Source of the DNA: CAYOHY01 sp964403885
GTDB lineage: Bacteria; Actinomycetota; Coriobacteriia; Anaerosomatales; PHET01
DNA: 35,897 bases
Direction of reading: 5' to 3'
Assembly: GCA_964403885.1 (NCBI GenBank)
Contig: CAYOHY010000019.1
Coordinates: 1 to 35,897 of the forward strand
Shown piece after piece: positions 25,758 to 35,897 of the stretch. The notes beneath the pieces are model-generated. The model had not been told where the DNA came from, searched no databases, and saw only the letters and a list, made by a program, of their open reading frames with translations. A program made the position numbers and the translations under genes. Position 1 is the first letter of the stretch, and each line of letters opens with the position of its first letter.

Positions 25758-25785
25758 TTATCGGTACCCTGCCGTGGAATCTTTA
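25758..25785 (-). promoter_or_regulatory. Possible sigma-28/WhiG-type promoter for the metalloprotease leader
   Basis: On the minus strand TAAA (25782-25785) is followed after 16 bases by ACCGATAA (25758-25765). The known consensus is TAAA-N15-GCCGATAA. Predicted transcription would start near 25750, just upstream of the riboswitch. One base off in spacing, so moderate. Confidence 0.4.
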
Positions 25786-25871
25786 CGCTTGATTGTAATC
25801 TGCGTCACAGTTTTTCGGTGGCACGCGTCACAGCATGGTCACAGTGCCCGTCGGTTCTCAAGAAAGCCGAG

Positions 25872-26555
25872 GTGAGAGCGTTGTCGGAGTCCCAAACCGC
25901 CGCCGCGCGTCCCTCGGCAAGCGCCTCGCAGGTCACGCTTCAGGCACTGGGAAACGTGCTTCTGGGCATCGCGCTGGGCATCGCGGGCTACTATCTCGTC
26001 ACCAATCTCGTGACTCGCTACGAGCAGTCGAACCTCCGCTCGGCCGTGCCGCCCCAGATGTATGAGACCCGGGTGGCGGCCGGTCCTCAGATGGACTTCG
26101 AGGGGTGGGCGCAGGAAGACCGTGTCTACTGGAAACGGCTGCCCGAGGGTGGCATCTTCGGGCGGTTGGTCTGTACGCGCATGGGGCTCGACTCGGTGGT
26201 GGTGAAGGGGGTGTCTCGCGCGGACCTGCGAAAGGGGCCGGGCTGGATCACCTACACCGACCTTCCGGGCCCTAAAGGCAACTGCGGCATCTCGGGCCAT
26301 CGCACCACCTATCTCGCGCCCTTCCGCGCGCTCGATAAGGTTCGGCCGGGTGATACCATCGTGTTCTACTCGCCCTACCGTCGCTACACCTACAAGGCGC
26401 TTCGCATCTTCGCGGTCGCGCCCAACCGGGTCGACGTGGTGGCGACCACCAAGGAGCCGCAGCTCACGCTCACGGCGTGTCACCCGCCGTACAGCGCACG
26501 CCAGCGGTTGATCGTGCAGTCCAGACTTGTCGAGGTCCGCAAGCTCAAGCGCTAG
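25872..26555 (+). CDS. Sortase (class E-like)
   Basis: 227 aa from GTG at 25872; TTG at 25881, with GAGGTGA before it, is an alternative. Longer in-frame extensions run into the riboswitch region. Membrane anchor at about 25-45, then the sortase beta-barrel with His143 (ISGHRT), Cys203 (TLTACHPPYSARQRL) and Arg212. The TLTxCHP pattern resembles actinobacterial class E housekeeping-type sortases. It is the obvious candidate to attach the two LPFTG proteins encoded nearby by cleaving between Thr and Gly. No other sortase is in the window. Confidence 0.92.
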   Translation: MRALSESQTAAARPSASASQVTLQALGNVLLGIALGIAGYYLVTNLVTRYEQSNLRSAVPPQMYETRVAAGPQMDFEGWAQEDRVYWKRLPEGGIFGRLVCTRMGLDSVVVKGVSRADLRKGPGWITYTDLPGPKGNCGISGHRTTYLAPFRALDKVRPGDTIVFYSPYRRYTYKALRIFAVAPNRVDVVATTKEPQLTLTACHPPYSARQRLIVQSRLVEVRKLKR

Positions 26556-26586
26556 ACGCGCGCTCGCGGTGGAAGATGGAGGCCTC

Positions 26587-27525
26587 ATGCGGATCGTCGT
26601 GACCGGCGGAGCCGGCTTCATCGGGTCGAATCTCGTGCGCGCGCTGCTGATGGGCGGCAACGACGTCCTCGTGGTCGACGATCTCAGCTCCGGTGCCGCC
26701 GAGAACCTCGATCCCCGCGCCGGATTCCGAAAGCTCGACATCCTCGATGACGCGCTGCCCGCCGTCTTCGCCGAGTTCGCGCCGCAGGCCGTGGTGCACC
26801 TCGCCGCGCAGTCGAGCGTGACCGTGTCGATCGCCGATCCCGCCCGTGACCGTGAGGTCAACGTGGAGGGCACCCGCCGAGTGGCCGCTGCTGCGCGAGA
26901 CGCCGGTGCGGTGCGCGTGATCTCCGCCTCCTCGGCGGCCGTGTATGGCGAGCCCGCGGAGCTGCCGCTCAAGGAGGTCTCGGCCAAGGCGCCGATCAAC
27001 CCCTACGGCGAGTCGAAGCTCGAAGCGGAGAGCGCGCTCGCCCACGAGCTCGCCGGTACCTCGACTGACTATGCGAGCTTCCGCTTCAGCAACGTCTACG
27101 GACCGCGCCAAAACGCCGAGGGGGAGGGGGGCGTGGTCGCGATCTTTTGCGGCCGCATCGCCGCCGGCCAGCCGCCGGTCCTCAACGGTGACGGCTCCCA
27201 GACCCGCGACTTCATCTACGTGGGCGACGTCGTGAACGCGGTCATCACGGCCCTCAACGCGCCCGGCCCTCTCGCGCAGGGCGCGGGCGACGCCTCCGCG
27301 TACAACATCTCGACCGGCGAGCGCACCAGCCTGCAGGCGCTGGTCATGGCGCTGCGCCAGGCGGCGAGCTACTTTGGCCGCGTCGACAACGGCCCGGACC
27401 GCGAGGGTGACATCGTGCACAGCTCACTCGACCCGGCGCGTGCGCGCGAGGTCTTTGGCTGGAGCGCGAACGTGGAGCTCGAGACCGGCATCGCGATGAC
27501 GTGGCGATGGTTCGCTCAGCAGTGA
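26587..27525 (+). CDS. NAD-dependent nucleotide-sugar epimerase/dehydratase (extended SDR)
   Basis: 312 aa from the ATG at 26587 with GGAGG upstream. Rossmann motif GGAGFIG at 7-13, Asp31/Asp32 after the second strand (NAD preference), catalytic SASSAAVYG and YGESK (Tyr140, Lys144), and the later RFSNVYGPRQ and GDGSQTRDFIYVGDV blocks of UDP-glucose 4-epimerase-like enzymes. The exact sugar cannot be read; GalE-like or UDP-glucuronate epimerase are the likely choices. It follows the sortase by 31 bases, so it may supply sugars for envelope glycans. Confidence 0.9.
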   Translation: MRIVVTGGAGFIGSNLVRALLMGGNDVLVVDDLSSGAAENLDPRAGFRKLDILDDALPAVFAEFAPQAVVHLAAQSSVTVSIADPARDREVNVEGTRRVAAAARDAGAVRVISASSAAVYGEPAELPLKEVSAKAPINPYGESKLEAESALAHELAGTSTDYASFRFSNVYGPRQNAEGEGGVVAIFCGRIAAGQPPVLNGDGSQTRDFIYVGDVVNAVITALNAPGPLAQGAGDASAYNISTGERTSLQALVMALRQAASYFGRVDNGPDREGDIVHSSLDPARAREVFGWSANVELETGIAMTWRWFAQQ

Positions 27526-28082
27526 CCCCTGTGCCGGACCCCGCCGAGTCCGCGTCGATCCGTGCGCTGCACGAGGCCCGTGCACGCGCGGAGCTGGCCG
27601 CGGCCGACGCGCTGTGTCCCGGTGCCGACACCGTCGCGTGGAGCGGCGACCTGCTTGCCGAGGTCGTGCTGGTGAAGGGGATGCCGGGCCCGTCAGAGGC
27701 CGCGGGTGATGCGGCGCTCAGCGGTGCGGACGGCGAGGCGATCCTCAAGGCGCTCGCCGCCTTGGGTTGGGACCCGCAGCAGGTGTTCGCCACCGTCTCG
27801 CGTCCTCAAGCCGGACTCGACCCGGCTCGCTGCGCGCAGCGCGTGCACGCTCAGATAGAGGCCATCGACCCGCAGGTGGTGGTCGCGCTTGACCCCATCG
27901 CCGCGGCAGACGTCGCGACGGGCTTGGGTGTCCCGCCGCTCCATCCGGGCCGAGAGGTGCGCATTGGGGGGCGTCGCATCGTTGCGCTCGAGGGGTTCGA
28001 GTCCGTGCTCTCGGACGAAAGTGCCAAGCGCCGGGTGTGGACCCAGCTCAAGACGGCGGCGCCCGCCGGTCCCGTGTACTAG
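27507..28082 (+). CDS. Degenerate uracil-DNA glycosylase-like protein
   Basis: 191 aa from ATG 27507, overlapping the epimerase end by 19 bases; GTG at 27501, 27522 or 27531 are alternatives, and no start has a good ribosome site. The layout follows family-4 UDGs: an N-terminal helix (ALHEARARAELAAADALCPG), VLVKGMPGPSEAAGD where active enzymes have GEGPGxxED, and a Rossmann-like strand with VVVALDPIAAADV near the middle. The N-terminal Fe-S cysteine pair and catalytic motif are not intact, so it may lack glycosylase activity. The fold assignment is moderately confident. Confidence 0.65.
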   Translation: MVRSAVTPVPDPAESASIRALHEARARAELAAADALCPGADTVAWSGDLLAEVVLVKGMPGPSEAAGDAALSGADGEAILKALAALGWDPQQVFATVSRPQAGLDPARCAQRVHAQIEAIDPQVVVALDPIAAADVATGLGVPPLHPGREVRIGGRRIVALEGFESVLSDESAKRRVWTQLKTAAPAGPVY

Positions 28083-28084
28083 AA

Positions 28085-28107
28085 AGGCGCCCGCATCGCG
28101 GACGCCT
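28085..28107. terminator. Terminator between the UDG-like gene and the ferredoxin
   Basis: 10-bp arms AGGCGCCCGC / GCGGACGCCT with one mismatch around an ATC loop. On the minus strand it is followed by TTTC, so it may serve both convergent genes. Confidence 0.65.
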
Positions 28108-28147
28108 CTCGTGCAGTCGTTCCTTGTGAGCGAAGCGCGAAGGGGGA

Positions 28148-28336
28148 CTAGTCCTCTTCGATCTCCGTGATCGCGCCCATGGGGCACTCTTCCATGCACG
28201 CCGCGCAGGCGTCGCAGTCGTCCTCGTTCACTGCCTCGGCAACGTCGCCGACGATCTCGAGCACGCCGTTGGGGCACGCGTCGACGCAGATCCCGCAGGC
28301 CGAACAGTCGTCCTCGTTGATGATGGGTCGGGGCAT
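28148..28336 (-). CDS. 2x[4Fe-4S] ferredoxin
   Basis: 62 aa from the ATG at 28334-28336, preceded by AGGAGT. Two CxxCxxCxxxCP sets: Cys11, 14, 17, 21 and Cys41, 44, 47, 51, so two [4Fe-4S] clusters. The protein is very acidic, typical of bacterial low-potential electron carriers. It is alone on the minus strand. It could serve hydrogenase, oxidoreductases or nitrogen metabolism; the partner is not in the window. Confidence 0.95.
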   Translation of the reverse strand: MPRPIINEDDCSACGICVDACPNGVLEIVGDVAEAVNEDDCDACAACMEECPMGAITEIEED

Positions 28337-28393
28337 GCTCACTCCTGTCGCACGATAGCTTCCATGCGGCACGGCGCCGCTGATTTCGTGCGT

Positions 28394-28422
28394 ACCTTAC
28401 AGAGCGTGTGAACCGCTGTAAA
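28394..28422 (-). promoter_or_regulatory. Promoter of the ferredoxin gene
   Basis: On the minus strand TTTACA (28417-28422) and TAAGGT (28394-28399) are separated by 17 bases. The same stretch contains the perfect inverted repeat TTACAG-N13-CTGTAA (28397-28421), a possible operator for an unknown regulator. Confidence 0.45.
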
Positions 28423-28498
28423 GGGGTTTGTTCCGCGGTCACATCGCGACGCTCGCGCGCGGTGATCCTCGGCGGGTTTCGGGGCACGCCCGGTGCCG

Positions 28499-28526
28499 TT
28501 TGCAGTGCCCCTCTCGCGGGTACAAT
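28499..28526 (+). promoter_or_regulatory. Possible upstream dnaK promoter
   Basis: TTTGCA (28499-28504), a 16-base spacer, then TACAAT (28521-28526), which matches 5 of 6 positions of the -10 consensus. The -35 is weak. It would be independent of the HAIR-overlapping promoter. Confidence 0.35.
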
Positions 28527-28547
28527 ATCAGCGGCACTGGCACAAAA

Positions 28548-28577
28548 CTTGATAATGACGCACTCAAGTTTTAGACT
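28548..28577 (+). promoter_or_regulatory. HAIR operator and heat-shock promoter of dnaK
   Basis: CTTGATA-N7-ACTCAAG at 28548-28568 matches the HspR-binding HAIR consensus CTTGAGT-N7-ACTCAAG; the right arm is perfect and the left arm matches 5 of 7. The left arm also supplies a -35 TTGATA (28549-28554), 17 bases from TAGACT (28572-28577). HspR bound here would cover the promoter. This supports negative autoregulation, because hspR is the fourth gene of the operon. Confidence 0.8.
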
Positions 28578-28671
28578 TCGGCTCGAATTAGGCGCATGAT
28601 GTGCGCGTGAGTCATTGATTCAACCCGTTACGGTCGCTCGATGCGGCCGAGAAGGAAGGGGAGAGAACAAC

Positions 28672-30573
<1,902 letters not shown>

Positions 30574-30575
30574 CC

Positions 30576-31130
30576 ATGAGTGACGAGACCGCTTTCGACG
30601 CCGGACTCGATCCGGAGCTCGCCGACGACCTCGGCGCTGAGCTTCCCCTGCGCGGCGATCAGACCGACGCCGCGCTGGAGGAGGCCCAGGCCGAGGCGGC
30701 CGAGTGGCGAGATCGCGCCGCGCGCGCCCAGGCTGACTTCGAGAACACGCGCAAGCGTCTCGAGGCCCGTCACGCCGACGCGCTCCTGCGTGCCGGCGAG
30801 CGTATCGTGACGAACCTGCTGCCGGTGCTCGACGACCTCGATCGCGCCATCGACCACGCGGTGGGAGATGGCGGTGCCGACGTGGTCGAAGGGCTCGAGG
30901 CGGTTCGCCGCAAGCTGCTCGACGTGCTCGCGCGCGAGGGTTGCTCGGCGATCGATCCGTTTGGCGAGGCGTTCGATCACGACAAGCACCAGGCCGTGCA
31001 GATGCGTGAGGACACCGAGGTGACAGACCACACCGTGGTTGAGGTGTTCCAGAAGGGCTATGAGATGCACGGACGTGTGCTCAGGCCCGCGATGGTGGTG
31101 GTCTCCACCGGAGGTCCCTCGAGGGAGTAG
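30576..31130 (+). CDS. grpE: GrpE, nucleotide exchange factor
   Basis: 184 aa, starting 2 bases after the dnaK stop. Acidic N-terminus, a long coiled coil (LEEAQAEAAEWRDRAARAQADFENTRKR in form), and the C-terminal beta motif with HQAVQ and VFQKGYEMHGRVLRPAMV. It removes ADP from DnaK. Confidence 0.97.
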   Translation: MSDETAFDAGLDPELADDLGAELPLRGDQTDAALEEAQAEAAEWRDRAARAQADFENTRKRLEARHADALLRAGERIVTNLLPVLDDLDRAIDHAVGDGGADVVEGLEAVRRKLLDVLAREGCSAIDPFGEAFDHDKHQAVQMREDTEVTDHTVVEVFQKGYEMHGRVLRPAMVVVSTGGPSRE

Positions 31131-31136
31131 CCCACC

Positions 31137-32246
31137 ATGGCCCCCACGCGGAACTACTACGACATACTCGGCGTGAAGAAGGACGCTTCCGCCGACGACA
31201 TCAAGAAGGCCTTCCGTCGCCTGGCGCGCAAGCACCACCCCGATGCCGGGGGCGACGAGGAGAAGTTCAAGGAGATCAACGAGGCCTACGAGGTCTTGAG
31301 CGACTCCGAGAAGCGCGCCCAGTACGATCAGTACGGGCAGTACTTTGGCGGCCAGGTCCCACCCGGTGCGGGCGCACCGGGTGGGTGGCCGGGTTCCGGC
31401 GGCCAGACCACCGTGGACTTTGGCGATCTGGGCGACCTGTTTGGCAGCGTGTTCAGCGGCGGCGGGGGCTTTGGCGGCGGACGTGGCGCCGGACCGCAGC
31501 CGCGACGCGGCCGCGACGTGGAGGTCGCGCTCGACCTCGACTTCGCGCAGGCCTACTCGGGCACCTCCACCAAGATCGAGCTCGACCGCGCTGAGACCTG
31601 CGCGGTGTGCCACGGGTCCGGCGCCAAGCCGGGCACCTCACCCATCACGTGCCCCGTGTGCCATGGGTCCGGTGCCGTGAGCGAGGGCCAGGGCATGTTC
31701 GGGTTCTCGCGTGCGTGCCCGCGCTGCGGCGGGAAGGGCTCGGTCATCGAGCAGCCCTGCTCGGCGTGCCGGGGTGCGGGTTCCGTGACGCGTCGCAAGC
31801 CCATCACCGTGAACGTTCCCGCAGGCGCCACCGACGGCGGCCGCCTGCGCTTCAAGGGCAAGGGAGAGCCGGGTCCCAGCGGGGGGCCGTCGGGCGACCT
31901 GTACGTGGTCACCCGCATCAAGCCGCACCCGTTCTACACCCGCGACGGAGCCGACGTCTTGGTGGACCTGCCGGTCTCGATCACCGAGGCCGCGCTGGGC
32001 GCCGAGATCACCGTTCCCGCGCCCGACGGTTCGCGCGTGAAGCTCAAGGTTCCCGCGGGCACGCAAAGCGGCAAGGTGCTCAGGCTCAAGGGCAAGGGCG
32101 CCCCGCGCCTCAAGGGCGGTGGCGCCGGCGACCTGAGGGTCAAGGTGCGGGTTCACACCCCCGAGCATCTGTCGGATGAGCAGCGTGAGCTGCTCGAGCG
32201 GCTGGCGCAGTCGGGCGACCACGATCTGAGAGCGCACATCGCGTAG
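31137..32246 (+). CDS. dnaJ: DnaJ, Hsp40 co-chaperone
   Basis: 369 aa. J domain with His34-Pro35-Asp36, a Gly/Phe-rich region (about 88-125), then four zinc-finger motifs: CAVCHGSG, CPVCHGSG, CPRCGGKG and CSACRGAG. The C-terminal substrate domain follows. It stimulates DnaK ATPase and delivers substrates. The start is 6 bases after grpE. All zinc ligands are present, so it is a type I DnaJ rather than CbpA. Confidence 0.98.
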   Translation: MAPTRNYYDILGVKKDASADDIKKAFRRLARKHHPDAGGDEEKFKEINEAYEVLSDSEKRAQYDQYGQYFGGQVPPGAGAPGGWPGSGGQTTVDFGDLGDLFGSVFSGGGGFGGGRGAGPQPRRGRDVEVALDLDFAQAYSGTSTKIELDRAETCAVCHGSGAKPGTSPITCPVCHGSGAVSEGQGMFGFSRACPRCGGKGSVIEQPCSACRGAGSVTRRKPITVNVPAGATDGGRLRFKGKGEPGPSGGPSGDLYVVTRIKPHPFYTRDGADVLVDLPVSITEAALGAEITVPAPDGSRVKLKVPAGTQSGKVLRLKGKGAPRLKGGGAGDLRVKVRVHTPEHLSDEQRELLERLAQSGDHDLRAHIA

Positions 32247-32286
32247 GACCGCTGGGGCGACCTACGACACGAGAAGGGTCAAGGCG

Positions 32287-32678
32287 ATGGTACGGGCACA
32301 CAGCGAACGTCCTGTGTACATGATCAGCGTGGCGGCCGAGCTGGCCGGCGTGCACCCGCAGACCCTGCGCATCTACGAGCGCAAGGCGCTGGTGTGCCCT
32401 AAGCGCTCGCAGGGCAACACGCGACTGTACTCGGAGGCCGATGTCGAACGGCTCCGACTCATCCAGCAGCTCACGCAGGTCGAGGGCATCAACCTCGCGG
32501 GCGTGACGCGCATCATCGCCATGCAGCGCGAGCTCGAGGCCATGCAGGCCGAGCTCGATGCAGCACGGGCGCGGATGCTGCGCATGGAACGCGCGATGGC
32601 CGAGCAGGCCCGCGCGGCACACGTGCGCACCGCGCTCGTCCACGTACAGAGCGGATCACCGGCACGGAGGGTGACACC

Positions 32679-32682
<4 letters not shown>
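32287..32682 (+). CDS. hspR: HspR, MerR-family heat-shock repressor
   Basis: 131 aa. Winged-helix MerR domain near the start (VYMISVAAELAGVHPQTLRI, then YERKALVCPKRSQGNTRLYS), a linker and a coiled coil rich in Arg/Glu/Met. In actinobacteria HspR, aided by DnaK, represses its own operon through HAIR sites. The HAIR element at 28548 is the probable target. The stop overlaps the clpB start as ATGA, so the two are translationally coupled. Confidence 0.95.
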
Positions 32683-35261
<2,579 letters not shown>

Positions 35262-35301
35262 GTACTACAGGCAAGCCCACCCAACCTAGCGAGGGATACC
35301 G

Positions 35302-35897
35302 ATGTCCATCGAAAGCCCTGCGTTCGAGGTCCTCAAAAAGCACGGCGCCCTGGAGCTTCGTGACTATGCGCCGTATGTGACGGCCAACGCGCGCGTGCAG
35401 TCCACCGGATACGACAACGCCACGAGCGCCGCCTTCGGAGTGCTGGCCGACTACATCTTTGGCAACAACACCGCGTCCGGGACGATCGCCATGACCACAC
35501 CGGTGACGAGCGAGCGCGCGCACGGCGTCAAGATCGCCATGACCGCTCCGGTGACCTCTCAGCGTGAACGCGAGCAGCAGATGGAGAGCGCGCCACCGCT
35601 GTGCACCGTGCACTGCCCGGGGGAGTACGTGGTCAGCTTCTCGATGCCGTCGCGCTTCCGCGAGGTCGACGACCTCCCCCAGCCCAACGATCACCGTGTG
35701 ACCCTCACCGCGGTCCCGGCTCATCTCGCCGTGGTCGCCCGGTTCGCCGGGCGCCTCGATGATGTGGCTGTCGCACGGGCGGTGGGCGAGCTGGAATCAT
35801 GGATCGGCGAGCTGGGCCTCACGGCGACGGGCGACCCGGTCGCGGCCCAGTACGACGCGCCGTGGATGCCGGGGTTCGCCCGCCACAACGAGGTGCT
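35302..35897 (+). CDS. SOUL-family heme-binding protein (cut by window end)
   Basis: At least 198 codons, with no stop before the window edge. The ATG at 35302 has GAGGGA upstream. The N-terminus AFEVLKKHGALELRDYAPYV and the two MTTPVTSE / MTAPVTSQ strands are typical of the SOUL/HEBP family, whose bacterial role is unclear (heme or tetrapyrrole binding is known in eukaryotes). It lies 40 bases after clpB, so read-through from the heat-shock operon is possible. Confidence 0.88.
   Translation, partial: MSIESPAFEVLKKHGALELRDYAPYVTANARVQSTGYDNATSAAFGVLADYIFGNNTASGTIAMTTPVTSERAHGVKIAMTAPVTSQREREQQMESAPPLCTVHCPGEYVVSFSMPSRFREVDDLPQPNDHRVTLTAVPAHLAVVARFAGRLDDVAVARAVGELESWIGELGLTATGDPVAAQYDAPWMPGFARHNEV

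Noticed and set aside
25671..25871. Sortase start at GTG 25671
   Set aside because: The first 67 codons cover the antisense riboswitch region and do not look like protein; the membrane anchor begins after the GTG at 25872.

Overview
This is a GC-rich chromosomal window. It most resembles an anaerobic or facultative actinobacterium, perhaps a relative of the Coriobacteriia. The best lineage marker is the dnaK-grpE-dnaJ-hspR-clpB operon headed by a HAIR-type operator, an arrangement typical of Actinobacteria. [NiFe]-hydrogenase maturation genes, nickel uptake and a 2x[4Fe-4S] ferredoxin suggest anaerobic hydrogen metabolism. I see no rRNA, tRNA, transposase, phage or CRISPR.

Layout. (1) 1-8.5 kb, minus strand: a nickel/hydrogenase operon read nikR, a single-chain CbiM-N-Q-type permease, its ATPase, a zinc-ribbon protein with a HEPN-like RNxxxH motif, then hypF, hypC, hypD and hypE. 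(2) 8.5-13.8 kb, minus strand: a large secreted protein of DUF6049 type, a small anchored protein, a PIN-TM-TPR fusion, thioredoxin reductase, thioredoxin and a small protein. (3) 13.9-16.3 kb, plus strand: lon with a strong terminator. (4) 16.3-26.6 kb: a cell-surface island. It holds two paralogous LPFTG-anchored proteins, a secreted HExxH metalloprotease-like protein on the opposite strand, and a sortase. The second LPFTG gene is interrupted by a 100-N assembly gap. (5) 26.6-28.4 kb: an NAD-dependent sugar epimerase/dehydratase, a degenerate uracil-DNA-glycosylase-like protein, and a ferredoxin on the minus strand. (6) 28.5-35.9 kb, plus strand: the HspR heat-shock operon and the start of a SOUL-family gene cut by the window end.

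The surface island is the most interesting part. Each LPFTG gene is preceded by a near-identical structured RNA leader about 80 nt long. Element spacing is the same in both, and both show a compensated loop-to-3'-strand pairing. The second copy carries a perfect intrinsic terminator that would compete with that pairing. In both, the Shine-Dalgarno can be masked by a hairpin. I do not recognise this RNA as a known riboswitch class. The metalloprotease gene has a recognisable cyclic-di-GMP-I (GEMM) riboswitch in its leader. A sortase, anchored surface proteins and a c-di-GMP-controlled secreted protease recall the PPEP-1/adhesin circuit of Clostridioides difficile, so a c-di-GMP-gated attach/release system is a reasonable hypothesis. 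It is inferred from sequence layout only.
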